64,000 nucleotides of DNA from Streptomyces bottropensis ATCC 25435. GTDB lineage: Bacteria > Actinomycetota > Actinomycetes > Streptomycetales > Streptomycetaceae. The translations under genes were made by a program, and so were the position numbers. The DNA lies in NCBI RefSeq assembly GCF_000383595.1, contig NZ_KB911581.1, positions 4,992,496 through 5,056,495 on the forward strand. Direction: 5' to 3'. The notes under the pieces were generated by a model. The model saw only the letters and a list, made by a program, of their open reading frames with translations. It was not told the origin of the DNA and searched no databases. Shown piece after piece: positions 46,139 to 55,786 of this stretch (position 1 is its first letter; each line of letters starts with the position of its first letter).

Positions 46139-47334
46139 TGGCCACCGAGACCACATCCTCCCGCCGCGATCAGGGAACCACGACCGGCAGCGACCCCGAC
46201 AGGAGCAAGCGCACGAACACCACACCCCGTGCCCGCCGGTCCAGCGGCAGCCGCGCGCGCGGCCATCTGATCGGCACCTACGGTCTGCTCACCCTCACCG
46301 TCCTGCTCTTCCTCGTCTTCTCCTTCGCCCTGCCGGACACGTTCCCCACTCTCGACAACATCTCCTCGATCCTGTCCAACCAGTCGATCCCGGCCATGCT
46401 CGCCCTCGGCGCGATGATCCCCATCGTCACCGGCAAGTTCGACCTCTCCGTCGGCTACGGCCTCGGCCTCGCCCATGTGCTGACGATGCAGCTCATCGTC
46501 AACAACGGCTGGGCCTGGCCCATGGCCTGCCTGGTCGTCGTCATCGGCGGCGGCATCATCGGCGTGTTCAACGGACTGCTCGTCGAGTTCGCCAAGATCG
46601 ACTCCTTCATCGCCACCCTCGGCACCGGCAGCGTGCTGTACGCCTGCACCGGCTGGATCACCGACGGCGCCCGCATCGTCCCCGGCCCGCAGGGACTGCC
46701 CCCGGCCTTCACCGACCTGTACGACTCCAAACTCCTCGGCCTGCCCGTCCCCGCCTTCTACGTCCTCGGCCTCGCCGTCATCCTCTGGCTGCTCCTGGAG
46801 CGGCTGCCGCTCGGCCGCTACCTGTACGTCATCGGCTCCAACGCCCGAGCCGCCGACCTGGTCGGCATCCCCACCCGGCGCTACGGCATCTACGCCTTCG
46901 CCGGCTCCGGGCTCGTGGTCGGCTGCGCGGGCGTCCTGCTCGCCGCCCAGCAGCAGATCGGCAACCCCAGCGTCGGTATGGACTACCTGCTGCCCGCCTT
47001 CGTCGGCGCCCTGCTCGGCTCCACCGCCATCAGGCCCGGCCGCGCCAACGCCGCCGGTACGGTCGTCGCCGTCGCCATCCTCGCCATCGGCCTCGCCGGC
47101 ATCCAGCAGATGGGGGCCGAATTCTGGGCCACCTCCCTGTTCAACGGCGGCACCCTCCTCCTCGCCGTCGGCCTGGCCGGCTACTCCGCCCGCCGCAGGC
47201 TGCGCGCCGGCGCCAACGCCACCCGGACGTCACTGTCCGAGCCGTCGCCGTCCGCCGCACCGACCGCCTCCGTGCGGACATCCCTCGCCTCCGCGGAATC
47301 CACACCCCCGCCACCGGCCGCGACACCGGAGTGA
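46138..47334 (+). CDS. sugar ABC transporter, RbsC-type permease
   Basis: 398 residues. About ten hydrophobic segments follow a charged 42-residue cytoplasmic N-terminus, and a Ser/Pro/Ala-rich tail of about 40 residues closes the protein. The conserved CUT2 permease elements are ALGAMIPIVTGKFDLSVGY and IGSNARAADLVGIPTRRYGI, the coupling region. One polypeptide would homodimerise. ATG at 46138 overlaps the ATPase stop (TGATG). It is cotranscribed with the ATPase and the binding protein. Confidence 0.92.
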   Translation: MATETTSSRRDQGTTTGSDPDRSKRTNTTPRARRSSGSRARGHLIGTYGLLTLTVLLFLVFSFALPDTFPTLDNISSILSNQSIPAMLALGAMIPIVTGKFDLSVGYGLGLAHVLTMQLIVNNGWAWPMACLVVVIGGGIIGVFNGLLVEFAKIDSFIATLGTGSVLYACTGWITDGARIVPGPQGLPPAFTDLYDSKLLGLPVPAFYVLGLAVILWLLLERLPLGRYLYVIGSNARAADLVGIPTRRYGIYAFAGSGLVVGCAGVLLAAQQQIGNPSVGMDYLLPAFVGALLGSTAIRPGRANAAGTVVAVAILAIGLAGIQQMGAEFWATSLFNGGTLLLAVGLAGYSARRRLRAGANATRTSLSEPSPSAAPTASVRTSLASAESTPPPPAATPE

Positions 47335-47444
47335 TCCGTACCGCCGCCCCCTCTCACGTCGAGGCGGCCGACCCCACCTCCATCCCCTCGATACACCCCC
47401 CGCTGCCGTCCTCCCCTCCCCGTACGCCATTCAAGGAGCCGTCC

Positions 47445-48599
47445 GTGTCGCACCACCACACCCGCCAGGCGACCCTGAGAACCGTGGCCGCCCTCGCCGT
47501 GGTCACCGCCTTCGCCGCAGGCTGCACCCGAGGATCCCAGTCCGGCACCGCCGGCACCGCGGCCGACACCAAGGGCGGCTGCCCCGCCGTCCTCGCCAAG
47601 GCCAAGGCAGCGGTCAAGGCGGCCGAGGACGTCAACGCTCCCTGGGACGGCCCCACCACCGGTCCCAAGGCGGTCGCCGGCAAGACCATCGTCTACGTCG
47701 CCCAGAGCATGACCAACCCGGGAGTGGCCGGCGCCGCCGAAGGGGCCAAGGAGGCCGCCAAGGCCATCGGCTGGAAGATACGGATCATCGACGGCCAGGG
47801 CACCCCGGCCGGCATCCAGGCCGCACTCAGCCAGGCCGTCGCCGTCAAGCCCGACGGCATCGTGCTCTCCGGCTTCGACCCCAAGTCGACCGCCCAGCAG
47901 GTCGCCCAGGCCGACACCGCCGGTATCCCGCTCATCGGCTGGCACGCCGTGGACGCCCCCGGCCCCAGCAAGGACCCCAAGCTCTTCAGCAACATCACCA
48001 CCAAGGTGGAGGACGTCGCCAAGATCAGCGCCGACTGGATCATCGGTCAGTCCAACGGCCGGGCCGGCGTGGTGGTCTTCACCGACGCCTCCATTCCCTT
48101 CGCCAAGGGCAAGTCGGACCTGATCGAGAAGGAACTCGCCACCTGCTCCGACGTCAAGGTACTGACGACGTCCAACATCCCCATCGCCGACGCCAGCAGC
48201 CGCACCCCCCAGGAGGTGTCCGCGCTGCTGTCCCGCTTCGGCGCCAAGTGGACCAGCTCGGTCGCCATCAACGACCTCTACTTCGCCGACGCCGCCCCGG
48301 CCCTGCGCGCGGCCGGGAAGAAGGGCAACGGGGCTCCCTTCAACATCGGCGCGGGCGACGGCGACCCGTCCGCCTTCCAGCGCATCAACAGCAAGCAGTT
48401 CCAGACGGCGACGGTGCCCGAGCCGCTGACCGAGCAGGGCTGGCAGATGGTCGACGAGTTCAACCGCGCCTTCGCCGGCAAGCCCGCCAGCGGCTACGTC
48501 GCCCCGGTCCACATCACGACGGCCGACAACAGCGGCGGCAAGTCGTCCTGGGACCCCAGCGGGTACCGCGAGGCCTACCGGAAGGTCTGGGGGAAGTAA
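47445..48599 (+). CDS. sugar ABC transporter substrate-binding lipoprotein
   Basis: 384 residues. The signal ends in a lipobox FAAGC, so the mature protein is tethered to the outer face of the membrane. The body is a type I periplasmic-binding (RbsB-like) fold: KTIVYVAQSMTNPG, VKPDGIVLSGFDP and AGIPLIGWHAVDAPG. The GTG at 47445 is chosen because AAGGAG lies 6 nt upstream and the signal begins directly after it. It is the third gene of the importer operon. Confidence 0.92.
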   Translation: MSHHHTRQATLRTVAALAVVTAFAAGCTRGSQSGTAGTAADTKGGCPAVLAKAKAAVKAAEDVNAPWDGPTTGPKAVAGKTIVYVAQSMTNPGVAGAAEGAKEAAKAIGWKIRIIDGQGTPAGIQAALSQAVAVKPDGIVLSGFDPKSTAQQVAQADTAGIPLIGWHAVDAPGPSKDPKLFSNITTKVEDVAKISADWIIGQSNGRAGVVVFTDASIPFAKGKSDLIEKELATCSDVKVLTTSNIPIADASSRTPQEVSALLSRFGAKWTSSVAINDLYFADAAPALRAAGKKGNGAPFNIGAGDGDPSAFQRINSKQFQTATVPEPLTEQGWQMVDEFNRAFAGKPASGYVAPVHITTADNSGGKSSWDPSGYREAYRKVWGK

Positions 48600-48718
48600 C
48601 CCGGCCGACCCGAGCCGACCACACGCCACCCTTCCCGCTCGCCCCGGCGGGAAGGGCGGCGTCGTGCTCGTGTCCTTCCCCGCCCTGCCCTCCGCCTCGC
48701 ACACCCAGGAGTTCGCTC

Positions 48719-49145
48719 GTGCACCCGTCCCCGCCCGTGGACGCATCCCGCCCTGCCTCCGTCACCCCCTCCGTCACAGACCTCGCGTGGACCGAATTGG
48801 ACCAGCGGGCCGTCGACACCGCCCGGATCCTGGCCGCCGACGCCGTCCAGAAGGTCGGCAACGGCCATCCGGGGACGGCGATGAGCCTTGCGCCCGCCGC
48901 GTACACCCTTTTCCAGGGAGAGCGTTCTGCCGCCGTCCGTCAAGGCGCGTGTCGCGGTCGAGGCCGGTATCGGACTGACCTGGCACAAGTACGTCGGTGA
49001 CGCCGGCCGCATCGTTTCGCTGGAGCACTTCGGCGCTTCGGCCGACGGCAAGGTCCTCTTCCAGGAGTTCGGCTTCACCGCGCAGAACGTGGCCGCGGTC
49101 GCGCAGGAATCACTCGGGTCCGAGACACCGAGAGGCACGCCTCGC
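48719..49145 (+). pseudogene. transketolase with large internal deletion
   Basis: A GTG at 48719 with AGGAG upstream starts a true transketolase N-terminus (DQRAVDTARILAADAVQ, then KVGNGHPGTAMSLAPAAYTL). At about 48912 the sequence jumps, with a frame change, to the transketolase C-terminus (RESVLPPSVKARVAVEAGI, GRIVSLEHFGASADGK). About 550 central residues, including the thiamine-binding and active-site regions, are absent, so it cannot be active. The C-terminal part has no stop and runs in frame into the transaldolase gene that follows, the usual tkt-tal order. Confidence 0.85.
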
Positions 49146-50279
49146 GTGACTGATGATCCGCTGGAGCGACTGTCCGGCGAAGGCGTCTCGATCTGGCTGG
49201 ATGATCTCTCCCGCGGCCGGATCACGTCCGGGAGCCTGGCCGGACTCGTGCACAAGCGGCACGTGGTCGGTGTCACCACCAACCCGACGATCTTCCAACA
49301 GGCGGTCGGCGACGCGAGCGGGTATGCCGAGCAGATCTACGACATGGCCCTGCGCGGGGTGACGGTCTCCGAGGCCGTTCGCGTGATCACCGCGGCGGAC
49401 GTCCGCGACGCCGCCGACATCCTGCGCCCCGTCTTCGACACCACCCGGGGACGCGACGGCTGGGTCTCCATCGAGGTCGAGCCCCGGCTCGCACACGGCA
49501 CGGACGCGACCGCCGCCGAAGCGAGGCACCTCTCCTGGCTCGTGGACCGCCCCAACACGCTCATCAAGATCCCGGCGACCAGAGCGGGGCTCCGGGCGAT
49601 CACCGAGGTCATCGGCCTCGGAATCAGCGTCAACGTCACGCTGATCTTCTCGCTGGAGCGCCACCGCAAGGTCATGGAGGCCTACCTGGCCGGTCTGGAG
49701 AAGGCCAGGGAGCGGGGCCTCGATCTCTCCAAGATCCACTCGGTGGCTTCGTTCTTCGTCTCGCGAGTCGACACCGAGATCGACAAGAGACTGGAAGCCC
49801 TGGGCACTCCGGAGGCCGCGGCACTGCGCGGCAAAGCCGGCATCGCCAACGCCCGCCTCGCCTACCAGGCGTACGAGGAGGTGTTCGGTTCGGCCGACGG
49901 TTCGAGGCCGTCCTCGCAGCGATGGGCGGTGCTGCACCGGCTGCACGCCAACAAGCAGCGCCCGCTGTGGGCCTCGACCGGGGTGAAGGATCCGGCCTAC
50001 CCCGACACCAGGTACGTCACCGAGCTGGTCGCTCCGGGCGTCGTCAACACCATGCCCGAGGCCACATTGGAGGCCACCGCCGACCATGGCGAGATCAACG
50101 GCAACTCCATCGCCGGCACCTACGAGCAGGCCCGCGCCCACCTCGATGCCCTGGAGAAGCAGGGGATCTCGTACGTCGGAGTCGTGCAGGCCCTGGAGAC
50201 CGAGGGGATCCGGAAGTTCCAGCAGTCCTGGGACAGCCTGCTGGAAGCGGTCCGCGCCGCCCGGCCACTGCAACACTGA
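49146..50279 (+). CDS. tal: transaldolase
   Basis: 377 residues, the normal size of the actinobacterial transaldolase. LSGEGVSIWLDDLSRGRI begins the protein, followed by VGVTTNPTIFQ, the Schiff-base lysine in NTLIKIPAT and ISVNVTLIFSLERH. It transfers dihydroxyacetone units between sugar phosphates in the non-oxidative pentose pathway. The GTG at 49146 is used because family members start here; no strong ribosome site is seen, and the frame is open upstream through the broken transketolase. A hairpin follows at 50291. Confidence 0.92.
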   Translation: MTDDPLERLSGEGVSIWLDDLSRGRITSGSLAGLVHKRHVVGVTTNPTIFQQAVGDASGYAEQIYDMALRGVTVSEAVRVITAADVRDAADILRPVFDTTRGRDGWVSIEVEPRLAHGTDATAAEARHLSWLVDRPNTLIKIPATRAGLRAITEVIGLGISVNVTLIFSLERHRKVMEAYLAGLEKARERGLDLSKIHSVASFFVSRVDTEIDKRLEALGTPEAAALRGKAGIANARLAYQAYEEVFGSADGSRPSSQRWAVLHRLHANKQRPLWASTGVKDPAYPDTRYVTELVAPGVVNTMPEATLEATADHGEINGNSIAGTYEQARAHLDALEKQGISYVGVVQALETEGIRKFQQSWDSLLEAVRAARPLQH

Positions 50280-50290
50280 GAGTGCACGCT

Positions 50291-50310
50291 CACCGCACCG
50301 ACGTGCGGTG
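50291..50310 (+). terminator. hairpin after transaldolase
   Basis: CACCGCAC and GTGCGGTG form a perfect 8-bp stem with a CGAC loop, 12 nt after the transaldolase stop. It likely ends the importer-transaldolase transcript. The rest of 50311-50769 shows only unrecognised minus-strand frames. Confidence 0.6.
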
Positions 50311-50769
50311 GCGTCGTCGTGAAGCGAGGGGCTGCTGGTCTGGTGGCCGGACAGCAGCAGAGGCCGATCCCGGTGAGACCACTTGCGCAAGTCCCCGGGT
50401 CGTAGGCGCGTCGGCTGCTGTCGAAGATCCTTTCGAGGTGGCGCGCATGCCGACCGCGTGCAGGCCCTGGCGCGGGTGCCGGTCGGTGATTTCGGCGACG
50501 ATGTGGCGGATCGCGGGCCGGTCGGGACCTCGCCGGGACTGGCCCTGGGGGCGTCCAGGAGGGTGTGGGCGGTCTGCTCGGGCCGTTGCCCGACGGGATC
50601 GTCGCCGGGCAGTACGCGGCTGAAGTCGCTGGGCCGGCTCCGTCCGGCACGCTGGGCAGGGTCCGTGAGTTACGGAACAGGGACAACTCGGTGCAACCGT
50701 CCCCCACCCGTCCGCGTCTCCGGTCCTGCCCAGCGGGAATGCCGGGCCATGGTGCGACGGGAGTGACGA

Positions 50770-51498
50770 GTGAACCGATCCAGAGGATGGGCGAGACGGG
50801 TGTCCCAGATGGCCGCCGCGGGGCTGATCGCGGGGCTGGTCGTGGCCTGCGGGCCGAAGGACTCGGCTGCGGGGGAAACGGCCGGGAGCGGGAAGCCGGA
50901 CAAGACCTCGAAGCCGGCGACCGCCACACCGGCCAAGACGCCCGGCAGCCCGGCGAAGACACCCGGCACCCCCACCACGCCTCCGTCCCCGAAGCCGAGC
51001 AGTACGGCGGCCGACGGTGCCAAGGCCCTGACCTGCGAGCAGCTGCGGAACGCGTCTCTGGACGGCGGAGGGTTGGAGGGATACGGCATCTCGGGAGCCG
51101 CCCTCAGCGCAGGACGCTGGGAGGGCGCGGACGGTGTCGTGATCGAGTTGCAACCGCAGTGCGCGATCGGTGACATCACCGGGGACAGCGCGCCCGACGC
51201 CGTGGGAGCCCTGAAGATCTCGACCGGCGGCACCGGAAAGTTCTACACGCTGGTGACCTGGCGCAACGACGGCGGCACCCCCGTCCCCGCGGCCGCCGCC
51301 GAGCTCGGCGACCGTACGCCTGTGGTCTCCATCGACTTCCCGTCCGGCGGGGCACCACGACAGGTGACCGTCGTCCACCGCACCCGCGGCGATGACGATC
51401 CGGCAGCCGTCGTCACCCTCACCCGTACCGCTGTGTACGAGGTCAGCGAGCCCACCATGGTGGAACTGCACCACAGCGACGCCCCGTACACGCCGTAA
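50770..51498 (+). CDS. putative lipoprotein
   Basis: 242 residues. The N-terminus has a basic region, hydrophobic core and lipobox LVVACG, so it should be lipid-anchored outside the membrane. A linker of about 50 residues rich in Pro, Lys and Thr (TPAKTPGSPAKTPGTPTTP) leads to a C-terminal domain with two cysteines (LTCEQL and QPQCAIGD) that may form a disulfide. I do not recognise a known family beyond Streptomyces lipoproteins. GGGAG precedes the GTG start. Confidence 0.8.
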   Translation: MNRSRGWARRVSQMAAAGLIAGLVVACGPKDSAAGETAGSGKPDKTSKPATATPAKTPGSPAKTPGTPTTPPSPKPSSTAADGAKALTCEQLRNASLDGGGLEGYGISGAALSAGRWEGADGVVIELQPQCAIGDITGDSAPDAVGALKISTGGTGKFYTLVTWRNDGGTPVPAAAAELGDRTPVVSIDFPSGGAPRQVTVVHRTRGDDDPAAVVTLTRTAVYEVSEPTMVELHHSDAPYTP

Positions 51499-52276
51499 CC
51501 GGCGGCAACCTGGACCGGCGGTACCGCTCAGGGCCGGGTTTCCACGACAGAGACCCGGAAGGGGCCCGACTGGGTGCTCAGCGTGCGGATCACCGGCGGA
51601 TTCGAGCTCGTGCAGCTGATCGGGGGCAGGCATGGCGCCTGCGTGCCAACGCCCCGGCGCATCGATCCGTCGGCCGGGACGGCTCGGTTCGAGGAAGGGG
51701 GCGACGCCGCTGACGTCAGGGGGACGTCAGCGGGCTGGAGGTCGTCGGGTCATGCGCGGTGCCAGCGGGCGGGGTGTCGCCACCGGCCGGAGGTGCGTGG
51801 GCGACGTCGACGCCGCCTTCAAGGCGGTGTTGCCGATGTAGTGAGGGCCCCCGCGGTCGTTGTACTGCCGTGCAGCAACGTGCGGGGGACCGGCCGGGGA
51901 CCGGCGACCGAACGCCGGCGATCGCCTCGCGCGTCTCGCGGACCTTCACTCTCTCCCAGCCCCTCACCGACGGGCGGTAGTCCAGCCTCTCGAAGGCCAC
52001 CTCTTCCATCCCGACTGACCCCCACGTCAGTCACTCGCGCACGACGTCGGCCTGGGTGGTCGACGGGCACAGGGCCCATGGTGCCGACAACCTCCGCGCG
52101 GCGAACACCGGTTCCAGCACGGTCACGTCCCGGCATCTGTGCGGCGCCCGGCCACGATTTCCTGGGCTGATGACCAGCGGCGCGGACGTGAAGTACCACA
52201 TCGCTCCGGACGGCAAGATGCTCTCCGTCGCGGTCGTTGAATCTTCCGGCATCCGGCCGGGAGGCGGCGGGGATGC
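51499..52276. other. gene-poor stretch, possible relics
   Basis: No complete gene is supported. A minus-strand frame ending at 51528 reads SCTSSNPPVIRTLSTQSGPF and looks like the C-terminus of a secreted protein whose front is missing. A plus-strand frame near 52170-52250 (MTSGADVKYHIAPDGKMLSV) is also coding-like but lacks boundaries. Confidence 0.3.
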
Positions 52277-52924
52277 CTACCGCCGGTTCCGGGGCATCAG
52301 GCCCGCGCGGCGGGCGAGTTCGTCCTCCGGTCCGGTGCCTTGGCGCTTGCCCGGCGTGGAGCGGACGACGTAGCGGAAGGGCAGCCCGCCAGGTTCGGCG
52401 ATCATGCCGCCGAACCGGGTGTCACCGGCGAACCACACCCGGTCTGCCGGGCGGGGCCCCCCGGGGCGGGGGCCGTCCCAGCCGTCCGCGGGGACGGGGA
52501 ACGAGCAGTGGCTCTGGCCGTCCGGCTGGAGCAATACCACCCGTCCATCCCTTCCCCAACGGCGGCCCTGGACCCGCTCGCCCTCGGCGGCGACCACCCG
52601 GACCTCCTGCGTCCGCACGGGCCAGACCTGCCAACCGTAGGTGCACATCACCAGCCGCTCCCGGCGTCGAGCCCGGCGCCACAGCAGCGTCAGGCCTGCC
52701 GTGACGGCGATGACGGGGACCAGGAAGGCGGCGGCGACCAAGCCGGGGGCGGACCCGGGACCGGCCAGGGAGAGGACTGCCGCCAACAGCAGCACTTCGG
52801 CGGCCGATGCGAGGACGCCCCACCGGAGGCCGCGCTCACGCCGCCGCAGGACGTCATCGACGCCCGGGGTGTCCAACGCCGCTCCCGGCAGCACCTCGTA
52901 GCCGTACTCCGCAGCGATCATCAC
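52277..52924 (-). CDS. membrane protein of unknown function
   Basis: 215 residues. Two adjacent hydrophobic segments lie at about 34-55 and 60-82, followed by a cytoplasmic-type basic stretch (WRRARRRERLV) and a soluble domain with YGWQVWPVRT and WGRDGRVVLLQPDG. This resembles small Streptomyces proteins of unknown function. The start is GTG 52924, with GGAGG 6 nt upstream. It is convergent with the gene at 50770 and has no partner. Confidence 0.7.
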   Translation of the reverse strand: MMIAAEYGYEVLPGAALDTPGVDDVLRRRERGLRWGVLASAAEVLLLAAVLSLAGPGSAPGLVAAAFLVPVIAVTAGLTLLWRRARRRERLVMCTYGWQVWPVRTQEVRVVAAEGERVQGRRWGRDGRVVLLQPDGQSHCSFPVPADGWDGPRPGGPRPADRVWFAGDTRFGGMIAEPGGLPFRYVVRSTPGKRQGTGPEDELARRAGLMPRNRR

Positions 52925-54079
52925 ACTTCCCCTCCCGCACTGGCCGTGGTGCGGCGGTTCGCCGGCGTCGCCAAGGCCTTGGGCGGCGGCTCGCGGGTCC
53001 CACCGCGACCAGAGCCTACTGGCCGCGCCTGCGGCTCGGCCCGCGCACCGGAGTCAAGTGGTACGCCGCTGGGGGCCGCCTGACGGGGTGTACGGCGGGG
53101 AGGTGGCCAGGCCCGGGGCGTGCGGGACGCGATCGAGGGGGTCCGGGGAAGAGCACCGGCCGTCACCGGCGGCCCGGGCATCGACGATCCAAGACCCGGC
53201 TGACCAGATGGACACGAGAGCGTCGACGCCCAGCGAGTGTTCCGCGACCGCGGTACGGCGAGTGAGGCCCCGATGGGGTGTCGCGAACCGCGACGAGGCG
53301 CAGGTGCGCTGACCGGGGCGGATGCCCGGCCGCAGGGGGCCAGCTGTCTGTTGGTCGCTGTTCCGTTCGTGGGCGACTACCTCGCCGCCAGATCCATGAA
53401 AATCTGTATTGGCCAGAGTAGACATTGGGCGATGGGCCGGTTATGGTTTCTCTCGTAGCCGAGATCAAGAGGGCCCGGCAGAGATGAACTGCCTGGCAGC
53501 AGTACGTAGTTGTAAGTGCAGGACGGTGCGGCGGTGGAGTTCCGAAGCCAGGGTTGTCGCAGGACGGTGACGGGACTGACGGCCGGACCGGGTGGCCCGC
53601 AGTGATCAGGGGTCGCCACGAGCAGGACCGCAGTACCCGCAGTGCAGTTTTTCGAGTGGTACCCCGGTAAAGGCGTCTGACTGCGGGCGCGCGTACCGGG
53701 AGGTTCGGCAGTGGGGTTCTAAGCCAGAGCAGATGCAGGACGGGCGACGGGGCTGGCTGTCGAAGCGTGGCGCTGTGGCAGGCCACCAGCAGTACCGCAG
53801 TACCGGTTTGGCAAGTGAGTGACCAGAGGAAGAACGGAGGAGCCCAGCGCCATCAGGATCGCCCGGACGAACAGTGGGTCCGGGTACCGCAGGACATCGA
53901 TAGTGAGGTGGTCTCCGGTCACGCATCCGCGATCCCCGTACCCCCGGCAGCGTTCAGGCCGGGCTCGCGGAAACAGAAGGCCGGCGCATTACTGGGGCCG
54001 GCAGATGGTGTAGCAGTTCCTTCGGGGCCCTGGTGCAAGATGGCACCAGGGCCCCTCCACATGTCCACAGAGAGGTGCG
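52925..54079. other. gene-poor stretch with imperfect repeats
   Basis: No gene is supported in 1.1 kb. Between about 53518 and 53743 GCAGGACGG occurs three times (53518, 53559, 53735) inside similar longer stretches; GTTCYRAGCCAG recurs about 175 bp apart. GCAGTAC also recurs nearby. This suggests an old partial duplication. Confidence 0.4.
54024..54055 (+). promoter_or_regulatory. strong hairpin in the MerR leader
   Basis: GGGGCCCTGGTGC and GCACCAGGGCCCC form a perfect 13-bp stem with loop AAGATG. It ends 24 nt before the ATG at 54080 and about 13 nt before the ribosome site. It may be a terminator of an upstream transcript, an attenuator or a leader structure. Confidence 0.65.
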
Positions 54080-54415
54080 ATGACAGCAGACGATTTCTTC
54101 GGCCGTCTTGATGACGACGACTATCCCGCCTACACCATGGGCCGGGCCGCCGAGATGCTCGGCACCACCCAGAGCTTCCTCCGCGCCATCGGCGAAGCCC
54201 GCCTCATCACCCCGCTGCGCTCCGCAGGCGGACATCGCCGCTACTCCCGCTACCAGCTGCGCATCGCCGCCCGCGCCCGCGAACTCGTCGACCAGGGCAC
54301 TCCCATCGAGGCAGCCTGCCGCATCATCATCCTCGAAGATCAACTCCAAGAAGCCCAGCGCATCAACGCCGAGCACCGCCGCGCCGCCGAAGCGTCCGAA
54401 CCACCCGCAGCCTGA
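54080..54415 (+). CDS. MerR-like helix-turn-helix protein
   Basis: 111 residues. The DNA-binding fold is YTMGRAAEMLGTTQSFLRAI then GGHRRYSRYQLRIAAR, typical MerR helix-turn-helix with the wing. A short coiled-coil tail (LEDQLQEAQRINAEHRRAA) follows, with no effector domain, as in BldC-like or small MerR proteins of Streptomyces. GAGAGGTG precedes the ATG. A long hairpin lies directly upstream, so its expression may be attenuated. Confidence 0.85.
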   Translation: MTADDFFGRLDDDDYPAYTMGRAAEMLGTTQSFLRAIGEARLITPLRSAGGHRRYSRYQLRIAARARELVDQGTPIEAACRIIILEDQLQEAQRINAEHRRAAEASEPPAA

Positions 54416-55524
54416 GCCAGTGGGGTCATCGCCTCGGATGGCAGGGTTTACGGCGTGTAGCGCCTGTGTCAGTTGTCGTGGTGGGAGGGTCTCCATCACC
54501 TACGTCTTCGGCGTGGGCGTTCTGCTGTGCTGCTGGACCAGGCGGTCACCCCCGCCTTGGAGGCGACGACGCTGCGGTCCTGGTCGCCTGCGTACTGGTC
54601 GTCGGCGGCCACGGTGTGGCTCGGTAGAGACAGGCGCGCCGGGCCGGGGGAGATACTGCGAGGTCGTGGCTGCGGGCGGCGTGGCTGTTGAGGGACCGCA
54701 TACCCGGTGTGGTGCGGCCGTCGTGCGGTTCGGGGCAGCAGACGTTCGGACACTCGTCCAGGCTCGGAGGAGGACTGGCCGTCCAGCAGGGTCGTCCGAC
54801 CCGCGGTCTGGGCGCAGGCCGTGCCAGGCGGTGAGTTCGAGATCGCGGAGTCGCCATCTCCGATGGCCTGTGTTTTGAGGTCAGGAGATGGCCGGACTCG
54901 ACGAACGCTGGACCGATCATCCCCCCGGTCGCGGCGGGTTGGGGGCCGGGTCATCTCGCCGACAGCCGTGAGGATCTGTCGGGTCGGAGGCGGTTCCTTC
55001 ACCTGTCAGGCCCGCAGCACCTCGGCCTTGATGTTGGCGGGAGGCAGGTGAGCGGTGCCCGAGGATCACTGTGCACGCCTGCCGGCCTGCCCGCCGGGCC
55101 TGTCTCACCAGCGGCCAGCGGCCCGGATGTGCGGCGAGACCCGCGCACGGGCCACCAGGGTGCACGCCGGGCAGAACTCTCCACCGACAATGCGCGCTCT
55201 TTTGAGCGCTACACGGTACCGCTGTTCCTGAAACGCTGCGCTTCGGGTCGGCCAATATCTATATCCGCGACGTGAGGGTTTGGCACGTGGCGCGGAAAGT
55301 GTTTTTGCTGCTATAGGCAGGACGGGGCTGCTTACGGCACTCGGCTCGCCATCTCATGCTACTGTCGATCTCAGTTGCAGTTGTGGTTCCCAAAATCTGC
55401 GTCGGAATTTTTCGCCACTGGCGACTTTTTCGTATGGCCGGTTGTTTCCGGACGGGGCATCATCGCGGCGACCCGGTATCCGTGCATCGCGGGTCCCGGC
55501 GTACTGCCCAAGAGGAGACATGAC
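54416..55524. other. gene-poor stretch ahead of the cold-shock gene
   Basis: No gene is supported over 1.1 kb. Frames on both strands are open because of GC content but give no recognisable product and lack ribosome sites. The last 250 bases are lower in GC (TTTTTCGTATGG near 55425) and probably hold the promoter and a long leader of the cold-shock gene. Confidence 0.35.
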
Positions 55525-55728
55525 ATGGCGTCAGGCACTGTGAAGTGGTTCAACGCGGCCAAGGGATTCGGCTTTATCGAGCAGGACGGTGGGGGCGCGG
55601 ACGTGTTCGCCCACTTCTCGAACATCGCCGCCCAGGGTTTCCGCGAGCTGCTCGAAGGCCAGAAGGTCACTTTCGATATCGCGGCGGGCCAGAAGGGCCC
55701 GACGGCCGAGAACATCGTCATCGCCTGA
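55525..55728 (+). CDS. CspA-type cold-shock protein
   Basis: 67 residues. Both RNA-binding motifs are present: KGFGFI (RNP1-like) and DVFAHFS (RNP2-like), starting ASGTVKWFNAAKG. It is a single-domain nucleic-acid chaperone. AGAGGAG lies 8 nt before the ATG. A strong terminator 17 nt after the stop separates it from the helicase, although the two are functionally related. The lower-GC upstream region suggests a structured 5' leader like those of other csp genes. Confidence 0.95.
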   Translation: MASGTVKWFNAAKGFGFIEQDGGGADVFAHFSNIAAQGFRELLEGQKVTFDIAAGQKGPTAENIVIA

Positions 55729-55744
55729 CGCTGGCGCGCACTTC

Positions 55745-55786
55745 GTAGCTGGGGCCCGCATCCCTCGGGGTGCGGGCCCCAGCTAC
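55745..55786 (+). terminator. strong terminator after cspA
   Basis: GTAGCTGGGGCCCGCA and its exact reverse complement form a 16-bp stem with a 10-nt loop, beginning 16 nt after the cold-shock stop codon. The stem is almost entirely GC. There is no T-tract. Confidence 0.85.

Noticed and set aside
50311..50760. Minus-strand frames with DRPAIRHIVAEITDRHP-like text
   Set aside because: No start, no recognisable family, and competing frames are equally open.
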